Shown: positions 15,029 through 22,901 of the stretch, piece by piece
How the letters are laid out: each line of letters starts with the position of its first letter
Numbering within the stretch: the first letter of the stretch is position 1
NCBI GenBank assembly: GCA_009775195.1
Contig: VSPF01000016.1
Coordinates: forward strand, 1-24,200
Origin: Muribaculaceae bacterium
GTDB taxonomy: Bacteria > Bacteroidota > Bacteroidia > Bacteroidales > Muribaculaceae
DNA length: 24,200 bases
Reading direction: 5' to 3'
Program-made: the position numbers and the translations under genes
Notes under the pieces: generated by a model
The model's input: the letters and a program-made list of their open reading frames with translations, nothing else
What the model was told of the DNA's origin: nothing
The model's database searches: none

Positions 15029-15963
15029 ACCAGTTCAAGGCGGAGTGGCTGTCAGACTCCGTATATGTCGGAGCACATACTTCAGGCTCGACGGGCGTGC
15101 CTAAAGATATACGCCTATTGAAAGAAGATATGCGCGTGTCGGCACGCGCAACCAATACATATTTCGGGATAGATGCAGATTCGGTGTTGGCATCGCCGCT
15201 GTCGACCGACTATATCGCCGGGAAAATGATGGTGGTAAGAGCCTGCGAGGCGCGATGCCGACTTGTCGAACTACCTGTAAGCAATATCATCAGTATTCCT
15301 GATGACATAAATCGTATCGACCTGTTGCCTATAGTGCCGAGCCAGATTAAGTCGTTGCTTGACCAACCCCGGTTGTCTGCGAAAATTCGCAACGTACTCA
15401 TTGGCGGGGCTTCGCCGTCGGCTGATGACTGCCACCAACTGACGCTTGCCGGCTACAGGGCGTTTATAAGTTATGGCATGACTGAGACTTGCAGCCATGT
15501 CGCTCTTGCGCGTGCCGACGATAGCGGTCGAGTATTCAGGGCTATGCCCGGAGTCACATTTGATTGTGCCAGTGACGGCAGGCTGATTATCGAGGCACCG
15601 GGTTTCTCGTTCGGGCGTCTTACGACAAACGACCTCGTAACTTTATTGTCGCCGCAGGCAATGATATGGCGCGGACGGGCCGACGGTGTTATAAACAGCG
15701 GAGGCCTCAAACTTGTGCCGGAAGAACTCGAAGCCCTCTATGCATCCGTCCTCGATGGCAGGGCTTATTATGTCAAAGGTATTGATGATGATAAATGGGG
15801 CAGGGCAGTAGCCTTGGTCATAGAAGCGGGCGAGGCCGAGACTCAAAATATAGCCTCGGTCCTACGCAATCACGTGTCAGACCACAGACTGCTGCCTAAA
15901 GTAATTTTGCCGGTGGTCTCATTACCCCGGACAGCCAACGGCAAGGTCAAGCGGCTGGGGTAA
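15016..15963 (+). CDS. menE: o-Succinylbenzoate-CoA ligase, short form
   Basis: MenE is an adenylate-forming enzyme that activates o-succinylbenzoate to its CoA thioester. The core motifs are present: the P-loop TSGSTGVPK (22-30), YGMTETC (153-159), WRGRADGVINSGG as the hinge region, and a C-terminal RTANGKVKRLG with K310 as the catalytic lysine. At 315 residues it is about 130 shorter than E. coli or Bacillus MenE. The usual N-terminal subdomain before the P-loop is almost absent, since the P-loop begins at residue 22. Bacteroidales commonly have such compact MenE proteins, so it is probably functional. It converges on the next gene with only 9 bp between stops and no visible terminator. Confidence 0.92.
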   Translation: MASVDQFKAEWLSDSVYVGAHTSGSTGVPKDIRLLKEDMRVSARATNTYFGIDADSVLASPLSTDYIAGKMMVVRACEARCRLVELPVSNIISIPDDINRIDLLPIVPSQIKSLLDQPRLSAKIRNVLIGGASPSADDCHQLTLAGYRAFISYGMTETCSHVALARADDSGRVFRAMPGVTFDCASDGRLIIEAPGFSFGRLTTNDLVTLLSPQAMIWRGRADGVINSGGLKLVPEELEALYASVLDGRAYYVKGIDDDKWGRAVALVIEAGEAETQNIASVLRNHVSDHRLLPKVILPVVSLPRTANGKVKRLG

Positions 15964-15972
15964 TTTTGTCAT

Positions 15973-17010
15973 TTACCACATCGGTGTGAATGGCGCTGAT
16001 TTTTCGAGGAGATGGTTGGCGCATCCAGTGGCATCGCCATGTTTTGCCATGTCGAGTTTTAGTACCGGTGCTCCGGGGGTGAGGATGAGACGGCCAAGGT
16101 CTATCCACAAGGCGCCGGTCGAGGTGGTGAGACGGAAATAGTATTTGCCTCCCGTGCTGTCTGATACCGACGTCCACTGGGTTGATGACACATTAGGTTC
16201 GCCCGGGAGTTCGTAGCCGTAAGGGACGCTTACGGTGCCCATGATGCTGAACAGTGACCCGAGAGCCTGGGGATAGTCGAAATCGGTTGGAACGTGATTG
16301 ATAAAGAATGAGGCACGGATGAAGCGGTCGGTACTGCGGACTGTGCCAGGCAGCATGTTTACTCCGCCGACTTGTGTCCAGTATTGTTCGATAGCTTGCA
16401 TCTGGGGATGGTCGGGGTCGTTTGTGAGTACACGTAAGTCTCGGCCTTTGTACGTGTTGAGATTGCCATTGGTATATTCCATGAGCAGTGTCATGCCGGT
16501 ATTGTCGGTGATAGCCCAGTGTAGTGTAGAAACTGTGCCTCCGTCGAAGGTCTGCCCGAAAATGGCAAATTCGTTGGCGGCCAACCATGCGTCTACTTCG
16601 TCGACAGTGGCGAAGTTGTCGAGGAAGTAGCTTACCAATACTGCAAGGCTCATAACAGGCGTTGTCTTGCTGCCGGTGGCTTCTTTATATATGGTGCCTT
16701 TGCAAAAAAGGCCGTTCATTACAAGGCCGGCTTCGTTCATGCCTTCGGTTACGCCGCCGTCATATCCGACAGCGAGTACCGACGCATATTTCGAGGTCCA
16801 TTTCAACCAAGGTTGCTTGGGCATCGATGTTTTCTCTATGCCTCGAGGATATACATATATGTTCGTCGGTATCGGTGTGCGCCAGTCGAGGGTGCGCCCT
16901 ACCAGTACATAGTTCTTATCACCAATATACACGACACGTGAACAAGCTTGTGATTTGCCGTAGGCAATCATCACGAGGATGGCGACGATAAGCAGTTTGA
17001 AGAATTTCAT
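15973..17010 (-). CDS. Secreted choloylglycine hydrolase family enzyme (bile salt hydrolase / penicillin V acylase-like)
   Basis: This is an N-terminal-nucleophile amidase. The 345-residue precursor has a signal peptide ending SQA, so cleavage before C23 would expose the catalytic cysteine directly (QA-CSRVVYIG). Other conserved residues fit the family: R39 and D42 (GRTLDW), N92 (GMNEAGL), N197 (VLTNDPDHP) and R229 or R232 (STDRFIRASFF). Gram-negative members act on conjugated bile salts or penicillin V in the periplasm or outside. The sequence alone cannot settle which substrate is preferred, though a gut setting favours bile salts. A 57-bp gap separates it from the MBOAT gene upstream; no clear promoter is seen there. 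Confidence 0.88.
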   Translation of the reverse strand: MKFFKLLIVAILVMIAYGKSQACSRVVYIGDKNYVLVGRTLDWRTPIPTNIYVYPRGIEKTSMPKQPWLKWTSKYASVLAVGYDGGVTEGMNEAGLVMNGLFCKGTIYKEATGSKTTPVMSLAVLVSYFLDNFATVDEVDAWLAANEFAIFGQTFDGGTVSTLHWAITDNTGMTLLMEYTNGNLNTYKGRDLRVLTNDPDHPQMQAIEQYWTQVGGVNMLPGTVRSTDRFIRASFFINHVPTDFDYPQALGSLFSIMGTVSVPYGYELPGEPNVSSTQWTSVSDSTGGKYYFRLTTSTGALWIDLGRLILTPGAPVLKLDMAKHGDATGCANHLLEKSAPFTPMW

Positions 17011-17067
17011 AATGTCTGCGTGAATTAATAGTAGTTTAACTTAAAACTCACAAACAGGCAAAATGGT

Positions 17068-18546
17068 TCAGTATTGGAGATAAATAAAAGGTACGAGTTC
17101 GCTTTGACGTGTCTGCACCACGATAAACAATATGGTTGCCAACAACAAAGCCTGCCATAACACGGGCATAGCCACGTAGGCCTGGGTTGCCCCCGTTGTC
17201 CATGTGCGCGGGGTGATGTGGGCGATATATGCGGCTACACCGGCGAGTACTATCATCAGGTAGTTCTCTACAAACTGAGATGCCACATCAAGATGGAAAT
17301 TGGTAAAAATCTGTGTCGCTATTTGTCCGACCGTCTCAAGCGATGGTGCGCGGAATATAGTAAACCCGACTACGATGAGCAGAAATGTGATTGTGATATT
17401 GGCGAGTTTGACTTCTGGACGGCCTATAAGTTGCTCGGGCAGCTTCCATACACGTTTTATGGCCTTGTGCAATACCAGGAGAAGGCCATGATATGCACCC
17501 CAGATTATATACATCCACGAGGCTCCGTGCCACAGGCCGCCGATTACCATGGTGGCAAACTGGTTGGCGTATGCCCTCGCACGGCCACGGCGGTTTCCTC
17601 CGAGAGGTATGTAAACATAGTCGCGAAGCCATGTGGATAGCGAGATGTGCCAGCGGCGCCAAAATTCGGTAGGGCTTTGTGATTTGAACGGGGCGGCAAA
17701 GTTTTCTTTGAACCTGTAGCCAAGTAGCAAGGCCAGGCCTATCGCCATGTCGGAATATCCCGAGAAGTCGCAATAAAGCTGTATTGTGAAGCCGATGCAC
17801 CCTATCAGGTTTTCGAAGCCGCTATATAGCATCGGATTGTCGAAAATACGGTCGACAAAGTTTCCGCTGATATAATCGGCAATAACAACCTTCTTCAGTA
17901 GGCCCGTCATTATCAAAAACAGGCCCTCTGACATCATCTGGGGCGTGGCCTTGACATTTGCCTCGACTTGCGGAAGCATGTCCTTGGCTCTTACCACCGG
18001 GCCGGCGAGTAATGGTGGGAAAAAAGTGAGATAGAAGGTGTAGTCGAGCAGGGAGCGGCAGGGGCTTAGCTGGCCACGGTATATGTCGACCATATAGCTG
18101 ATTGACCTGAACGTGAAAAAGGATATGCCGGCTGGCAATATCACGTCCAGAGGGTCGAAAGTCGAGCCTCTGATGCTCGTAAAGGCATCGAGGAGCAGGT
18201 TGGCATACTTGAAATATACGAGCATACCGACATTTAAAACCACATTGAGGGCTACGATGCCATGACGCAGCCACGGGGCGGAAGCTCGTCCGAGCCAAAG
18301 GCCCAGAAGATAGTCGCTAAGGCATACTCCGCACAGTATGGCCACGCACCACTGGCTCGATTTATAGTAAAAATAGAGTGAGAACGCGATGACCAGCAGC
18401 ATTTTTATTCTCCTGTGGCCCTGCACTGCCTGATATACGAGTAAGAAGAGGAGGAAGAGCACAAGGAAAAGCCCCGAGTTGAAAAGCATCGGGGAAGCGG
18501 CATCATAAACGAGGAGGTCTGAGAGACGATTGAGTATACTTTCCAT
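17068..18546 (-). CDS. MBOAT family O-acyltransferase (AlgI/DltB-like)
   Basis: This is a polytopic membrane enzyme that moves acyl groups across or within the membrane onto an extracellular glycan or other acceptor. The 492 residues contain about 11-12 membrane helices. AlgI-type signatures are FFPPLLAGPVVRAKDMLPQ, QLYCDFSGYSDMAIGLALLLG, FWRRWHISLSTWLRDYVYIPLGG and the catalytic-histidine segment GGLWHGASWMYIIWGAYHG. The N-terminal YDAASPMLFNSGLFL is common in Bacteroidales members and supports the ATG at 18546. The usual partner, a periplasmic SGNH/AlgX-like protein, is not adjacent, so the acceptor is unknown. Confidence 0.9.
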   Translation of the reverse strand: MESILNRLSDLLVYDAASPMLFNSGLFLVLFLLFLLVYQAVQGHRRIKMLLVIAFSLYFYYKSSQWCVAILCGVCLSDYLLGLWLGRASAPWLRHGIVALNVVLNVGMLVYFKYANLLLDAFTSIRGSTFDPLDVILPAGISFFTFRSISYMVDIYRGQLSPCRSLLDYTFYLTFFPPLLAGPVVRAKDMLPQVEANVKATPQMMSEGLFLIMTGLLKKVVIADYISGNFVDRIFDNPMLYSGFENLIGCIGFTIQLYCDFSGYSDMAIGLALLLGYRFKENFAAPFKSQSPTEFWRRWHISLSTWLRDYVYIPLGGNRRGRARAYANQFATMVIGGLWHGASWMYIIWGAYHGLLLVLHKAIKRVWKLPEQLIGRPEVKLANITITFLLIVVGFTIFRAPSLETVGQIATQIFTNFHLDVASQFVENYLMIVLAGVAAYIAHITPRTWTTGATQAYVAMPVLWQALLLATILFIVVQTRQSELVPFIYLQY

Positions 18547-18554
18547 TGCGGCTG

Positions 18555-18562
18555 CAAAATTA
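18555..18562 (-). promoter_or_regulatory. Putative -7 box of the MBOAT gene
   Basis: TAATTTTG on the minus strand matches TAnnTTTG and ends only 8 nt before the ATG at 18546, so transcription would start about 5 nt ahead of it. A -33 TTTG is not seen at the right spacing, which lowers confidence. Confidence 0.4.
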
Positions 18563-18647
18563 CACAATTTCCCCGACCTTACTCCTATTGCCGACAATAT
18601 TTAACACAGCTTATTAGAATCACACGGACTAAGATGTTGTTGCTGTC

Positions 18648-19280
18648 TTATAGCTTGAATATCACGCCGAGGCCGAGCGAGAGAATGTCTTTTAGGGGGA
18701 TAGAAGAGCTGCGTATTTTCTGCCTTACATAGAGGTCGCATGTCGAAATTTCATAATAGATAGACAGTTCGCTCGATATCAGACGCTTGTCGCGCGGTAT
18801 GTTTACCGTCCATCGTTGGCCGAGAGCGAGGTGGAAACGCATACGGCTCGAAAAGCCGTAGTAGCCATGGGGATACCTGTCGGGCTCAGACATCCAAAAG
18901 TCGCCATGGAGTATCGAATTGACCCCTAAACTGACAGTCAGGGGCTTGAGGCTGACCGGAGTACCGACACGCACACGCCAGGGACTGTATATTTCTCTGA
19001 GATTGAAAGTCCAGTAATGAGTGTGTTTGTAGCGGCTCGGTATAAAGCCAAACATCATGTGTGTTTCCCACTGGTTCGACGAACCGTAGTCCCAACCCAC
19101 TCCGGCCGATATGGTGGCACCGCCTCCGGCATATTGCAAGACAAAAATATCGGGAAGGAGTTTTTGCCAGACTTGTTGGCGACGTTCTATTCGCCGCTCA
19201 TAGTTTGTTGGCTCGGATGTCGTTGCCGAGGCATGGAGTGTGAGAATGGCAAGTATGATGCTAAAAATCAACTTCTTCAT
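18648..19280 (-). CDS. Exported hypothetical protein, probable outer-membrane barrel
   Basis: This family is not recognised. The 210-residue product has a clear signal peptide (MKKLIFSIILAILTLHASA). The mature part is rich in alternating hydrophobic and aromatic strands (YWTFNLREIYSPWRVRVG, MRFHLALGQRWTVNIP) and ends with leucine after GLGVIFKL, similar to small outer-membrane barrels. A basic segment (YERRIERRQQVWQKLLPD) follows the signal. The ATG at 19280 lies 20 nt inside the end of the metallophosphoesterase gene, so the two are almost certainly co-transcribed. Function unknown. Confidence 0.75.
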   Translation of the reverse strand: MKKLIFSIILAILTLHASATTSEPTNYERRIERRQQVWQKLLPDIFVLQYAGGGATISAGVGWDYGSSNQWETHMMFGFIPSRYKHTHYWTFNLREIYSPWRVRVGTPVSLKPLTVSLGVNSILHGDFWMSEPDRYPHGYYGFSSRMRFHLALGQRWTVNIPRDKRLISSELSIYYEISTCDLYVRQKIRSSSIPLKDILSLGLGVIFKL

Positions 19281-20112
19281 ATTCGTATCCGTCATCAGTT
19301 ATGGTGAAGATAAAGAAGGCGCGTTTGGCTATGTTTGCGCACTGATAATATAAGATGCCGTTGTCGAATATGTCTTTAACCATGGTGCTATGATTGTGGC
19401 CGTTGAGACAAAACGACATGGCACATGTGCCGTCGGCACGCCTTGGGTCTTCGGGTTTCATTCCCGGAAGTTGTGAGATGTAGTAATTGAAAGTCTTGGC
19501 TACATTATTGTTGAACTGTTCGTCGTATGGCCGCGAGTGCATGACCACTATGCTGTGGGTTGCTGCGGTTTTGTTTGCCGCAGCGATGTCATCTTCGATA
19601 AACACGAGGTCGGGAACGGGGCGTGAATAGTCGTATTCGAGAGCTACGGTATTGAGGCACATGATATGCACCGGGCCGGCATCGAAAGAAAAATTCTGAG
19701 GCCCGTAGATATAGTCGAATGTAGCGTTGCCGTTGCCGAGGCAGTCGTGATTACCGATTACTGAGACAAACGGTATGCCGGTGTCGAGCAACATGTCGCG
19801 TGTCCACACAAATTCTTTAACTATACCGAAATCTGTCTGGTCTCCACCGTGTATGATAAAGTCGATGTCGCCTCGCCCGACGATGATGTCGAGTGCCGAC
19901 TTCATCTCGTTGAGCGAGCCTTGTGTGTCGGTGATAAAGGCGAACTTGAATGGTGGCTTGAGGCCGGCCGACTCTATGAGCCCGGCATTTGTGGTGTTGA
20001 GGTTAGTGGGGCCTTTGATTTGCGCCGTGTAGGGTTGGTTTTGCAACATGTCGCAGGCCCCCACGATACAGGCTGATATGGCAATGACTATATATGTCGT
20101 AATTCTATTCAT
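19261..20112 (-). CDS. Metallophosphoesterase lipoprotein
   Basis: This is a calcineurin-like phosphoesterase attached to the membrane as a lipoprotein. The signal peptide ends in the lipobox VGAC with C20 as the lipidated residue. Metal-site motifs in order are FITDTQG (D62, Q64), HGGDQTD (D91), GNHD (N121, H122), VMHSRP (H192) and GHNHS (H239, H241). The first motif is DxQ instead of the usual DxH, as also occurs in some bacterial relatives. The 283-residue length suits a single-domain enzyme. Substrate unknown; nucleotides or cell-wall phosphates are possibilities. The ATG at 20112 is the one that gives a lipoprotein signal; longer frames to 20244 do not. Confidence 0.85.
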   Translation of the reverse strand: MNRITTYIVIAISACIVGACDMLQNQPYTAQIKGPTNLNTTNAGLIESAGLKPPFKFAFITDTQGSLNEMKSALDIIVGRGDIDFIIHGGDQTDFGIVKEFVWTRDMLLDTGIPFVSVIGNHDCLGNGNATFDYIYGPQNFSFDAGPVHIMCLNTVALEYDYSRPVPDLVFIEDDIAAANKTAATHSIVVMHSRPYDEQFNNNVAKTFNYYISQLPGMKPEDPRRADGTCAMSFCLNGHNHSTMVKDIFDNGILYYQCANIAKRAFFIFTITDDGYEYEEVDF

Positions 20113-20116
20113 GCGG

Positions 20117-20124
20117 CAAAAATA
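20117..20124 (-). promoter_or_regulatory. Putative -7 box of the metallophosphoesterase gene
   Basis: TATTTTTG on the minus strand ends four bases before the ATG at 20112. If used, the mRNA would start at or next to the start codon (leaderless). No TTTG lies at the normal -33 spacing, so this may be a chance match in A/T-rich DNA. Confidence 0.35.
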
Positions 20125-20190
20125 CTCAATAGGCCACAAATGTATTAATATGTTGCCAAATACTGCCATTAAAGATGAATTTTTGGACAC

Positions 20191-20222
20191 AAAAAAAGCA
20201 GGGCCGCCACTCGCGGCCCTGC
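20191..20222 (-). terminator. Rho-independent terminator of the M3 peptidase gene
   Basis: A perfect G/C-rich 10-bp stem (20198-20207 with 20213-20222, 5-nt loop) is followed on the minus strand by seven T residues (A-run 20191-20197). It begins 18 nt after the stop codon at 20241 and separates this gene from the metallophosphoesterase gene. Confidence 0.92.
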
Positions 20223-20240
20223 AATAGGGGGTAATATAGG

Positions 20241-22388
20241 TCAATCTTTGTTGAGTGGGGCGACAGTGGTGTCGTGCTTGCGGATGCCGTCGCGTTCGAG
20301 CAGGGCGTCGATAGTGGGGTCCTGGCCTCGGAACTTGCGGTAAAGTTCGGCCGGATGTTCTGTGCCGCCGCGTGAAAGTACGTTTTTACGGAAGCTGTTG
20401 GCAGCTTCTTTGTTGAATATGCCTTTTTCTTTAAAGAAAGCGAAAGCGTCGGCATCGAGTACCTCGGCCCATTTGTAGCTGTAATAACCGGCAGCGTATC
20501 CGCCGGCGAATATGTGGCTGAACTGGGGCGAAATCATGGTGCCGTCGACATCGTCGAAGACTCGCACAGTCTCGATAGCCTTGCTCTCGAAGGCTACCGG
20601 GTCGGTGACAGGTTCGGTAATAGTGTGCCATGCCATGTCGAGATAGCCAAAACCGAGCTGGCGCATGCACTGGTAGGCTGCACCATATTGCTGTGAACGG
20701 ACGAGGCGGTTGACAAGTTCGTCGGGTATTGCCTCGCCTGTCTGGTAGTGACGGGCGAAACTGTCGAGAAACTCGCGCTCGGTAAGGTAGTTTTCGTTGA
20801 ACTGCGAGGGTAGCTCTACGAAGTCGCGGTAGACATTGGTGCCCGAAAGTGATGCGTATTTAGAGTTGGCAAGAAGCCCGTGGAGCGAATGGCCGAACTC
20901 ATGGAGGAAAGTCTCAACCTCGTAGGGCGTAAGCAACGACGGCTTGTCGGCTGTAGGTTTGGTGAAATTCATCACTATTGACACGTGAGGACGTGAGTTG
21001 GTGCCGTCTTCGGCGACATATTGCTCCTTGAAGTTGGTCATCCATGCCCCGGGGCGTTTGGTCGAGCGGGGGAAGAAATCGGTGTAGAGCACGCCTAAGT
21101 AGCTGCCATCAGTATCTTTGACATCATAGGCTTTTACGTCGGGGTGGTAGACTTCGATTTTATCGTTAGGCTCGAATGTGATGCCATACAATTTGGTCGC
21201 AAGGCCGAAGACACCTTTTACCACGTTGTCGAGTTCGAAATAGGGACGCAGGGCTTCCTCGTCGAATGCGTATTTCTCAGCCTTGAGTTTGTTGGAGTAA
21301 TAGCTGTAGTCCCAAGGATTTATCACTACGGGTTTGCCTTCGAGCTTTGATGCGAACTGGGTTAGTTCGGCCAATTCGGCATCGAGGGCTGGGCGGTATG
21401 CGTCGCGCAGCTTGCCTAAAAGGTCGTAGACCGCAGCCGGATTCTCGGCCATAGTGCGTTTCAGACCGTGGTCGGCATAGGTTTTGCTGCCGAGGAGTTT
21501 GGCAATCTCGAGACGGAGCTGGCTGATGCGCGTGATATTGTCGAGGTTTGAGTATTGGCCCGATGTGTTGCGGCCGTTGTAGAGCCTGTACATCTTCTCG
21601 CGCAAATCGGGACGCGAAGAGTATTTGAGGAAAGCACTATAGACAGGCTGGTCGAGTGTGAAGAGGTATTCACCTTTGCGGCCTTTGGCTTCGGCGGCTT
21701 CGGCGGCGGCAGCGACCGAACTTTCGGGCAGGCCTGCAAGGTCGTCTTTTGAGAGATATATCTCGTAGGTGTTCATCTCTTTGAGTACGTTTTGACCGAA
21801 AGCAGTGGTTGCAGCTGATAGTTCAGCCGAGAGTGCGCGGTATTTTTCGCGGTCGTCGCCCTGCAGGTTCGCACCCGATAGGGCAAACGAGTCGTAGGTC
21901 TTTTGAAGCAGCATCTCGTCCTCGGGGGTGAGGTTGAAAAGCTTACGGTCGTCATATACAGCTTTGACGCGCTTCCATAATTCTTGATTGAGAGTCAGCG
22001 AGGTAGAGTAGTCGCTGAGCTTGCGTGATGCCTCTACGGCGATATCCATCATGGCGTCGGAACTATTTGCCGACATAAGTGGATAGAAGACATTTAAAAC
22101 GCGGTTGAGGTCTTCGCCTACATGTTCGAGCGCGACGATGGTGTTTTCGAAGTCGGGTCTCGAACGCTGCGAGGTGATGGCATCGATTTCCTGCTGCGCG
22201 AGCATGATGCCACGGTCGATAGCCGGCATCCACATGCTGTCGTTGAGCTGTGAGAAGGGGGCAGTGCCGTGGGGGGTGCCGGTGAAAGGCTTGAACAATG
22301 GGTTGTCAACTTGTTGTGACATTGTTGTCATTGAGATAGTAAGGATGGTTAAAACCGAAAAGATAAATTTCTTCATTAGCGATTTCAT
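20241..22388 (-). CDS. dcp: Peptidyl-dipeptidase, M3 metallopeptidase family (Dcp-like)
   Basis: This zinc peptidase removes C-terminal dipeptides from oligopeptides. The 715 residues match Dcp length. The zinc motif is FLHEFGH (H496, E497, H500), with the third ligand likely E525 in RDFVELPSQF. The C-terminal M3 substrate-binding tract HIFAGGYAAGYYSYKWAEVL is present. An N-terminal hydrophobic stretch with basic residues (MKKFIFSVLTILTISM) looks like a signal peptide, so unlike E. coli Dcp it is probably exported to the periplasm. The ATG at 22388 or the one at 22376 could be used. It has a consensus promoter and a strong terminator and stands as its own unit. Confidence 0.94.
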   Translation of the reverse strand: MKSLMKKFIFSVLTILTISMTTMSQQVDNPLFKPFTGTPHGTAPFSQLNDSMWMPAIDRGIMLAQQEIDAITSQRSRPDFENTIVALEHVGEDLNRVLNVFYPLMSANSSDAMMDIAVEASRKLSDYSTSLTLNQELWKRVKAVYDDRKLFNLTPEDEMLLQKTYDSFALSGANLQGDDREKYRALSAELSAATTAFGQNVLKEMNTYEIYLSKDDLAGLPESSVAAAAEAAEAKGRKGEYLFTLDQPVYSAFLKYSSRPDLREKMYRLYNGRNTSGQYSNLDNITRISQLRLEIAKLLGSKTYADHGLKRTMAENPAAVYDLLGKLRDAYRPALDAELAELTQFASKLEGKPVVINPWDYSYYSNKLKAEKYAFDEEALRPYFELDNVVKGVFGLATKLYGITFEPNDKIEVYHPDVKAYDVKDTDGSYLGVLYTDFFPRSTKRPGAWMTNFKEQYVAEDGTNSRPHVSIVMNFTKPTADKPSLLTPYEVETFLHEFGHSLHGLLANSKYASLSGTNVYRDFVELPSQFNENYLTEREFLDSFARHYQTGEAIPDELVNRLVRSQQYGAAYQCMRQLGFGYLDMAWHTITEPVTDPVAFESKAIETVRVFDDVDGTMISPQFSHIFAGGYAAGYYSYKWAEVLDADAFAFFKEKGIFNKEAANSFRKNVLSRGGTEHPAELYRKFRGQDPTIDALLERDGIRKHDTTVAPLNKD

Positions 22389-22398
22389 TTATATCTTA

Positions 22399-22431
22399 CA
22401 AAGATACGAAAATAAAGTGGAACAAACCAAA
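22399..22431 (-). promoter_or_regulatory. Bacteroidota-type promoter of the M3 peptidase gene
   Basis: TTTG (22428-22431), a 21-nt spacer, then TATCTTTG (22399-22406) on the minus strand, both boxes matching consensus. The start would fall near 22395, leaving about 7 nt before the ATG at 22388, or about 19 nt before that at 22376. Confidence 0.7.
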
Positions 22432-22498
22432 ATCGGCATAACATAAAGCCGAAAAAAGACGATTTATATAAAAAAGCGCAAAAAAAATCACAAAAAAA

Positions 22499-22528
22499 CT
22501 TGCATGTCAAAAAAAATTACTAACTTTG
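22499..22528 (+). promoter_or_regulatory. Promoter of tRNA-Ser with upstream A-tracts
   Basis: TAACTTTG (22521-22528) is a full -7 match. CTTG (22499-22502) with an 18-nt spacer is an acceptable -33 box. Upstream, A-tracts of 6-8 bases lie at 22452, 22470, 22480 and 22492, and another within the spacer at 22509. The start would be near 22532. Confidence 0.65.
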
Positions 22529-22561
22529 CAGTCGCAAACGGCAAACAAGCCGCAGCCCCGA

Positions 22562-22652
<91 letters not shown>

Positions 22653-22656
22653 TGAT

Positions 22657-22705
22657 GAAAAGCAGTTTTACCCTGTACACCAAGGTTGAACTGCTTTTCT
22701 CTTTA
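22657..22705 (+). terminator. Rho-independent terminator of tRNA-Ser
   Basis: GAAAAGCAGTT (22657-22667) pairs with AACTGCTTTTC (22689-22699) around a 21-nt loop, and the second arm runs into TCTCTTT. It begins 9 nt after the tRNA 3' end. Confidence 0.75.
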
Positions 22706-22901
22706 TATGATTGATTATCTTGGAGTTTGCCGCCTCCAAGTCCGGTCAAAACCCTGTACACTATGGGGTGGATTGGCTGTGTATGGCTTATATTCAGTCA
22801 GAGATGTGCATGATTTGTGACAGGCAAAAGCACTTATTTCTAACTGACTATTAACAATGTTATAATCACGATTAATTATAGTTGTGACGAATTTAAGAGA
22901 A
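22706..22901. other. Intergenic stretch with no gene seen
   Basis: A/T-rich DNA between tRNA-Ser and the next gene. It holds one 7-bp hairpin (CTTGGAG at 22719-22725 with CTCCAAG at 22734-22740) without a T-run. It also holds a weak -7-like TATAGTTG (22877-22884) that could serve the following gene. An 11-base word, ACCCTGTACAC, occurs both in the tRNA terminator loop (22670-22680) and here (22751-22761). Confidence 0.5.

Noticed and set aside
15961..15968. TAATTTTG on the plus strand at the end of menE, resembling a -7 promoter box
   Set aside because: No -33 box and no plus-strand gene downstream; it overlaps the menE stop between convergent genes, so it is probably chance.
22719..22740. 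7-bp hairpin (CTTGGAG/CTCCAAG) after the tRNA-Ser terminator
   Set aside because: No T-run on either strand and no gene to terminate; too short to claim a role.
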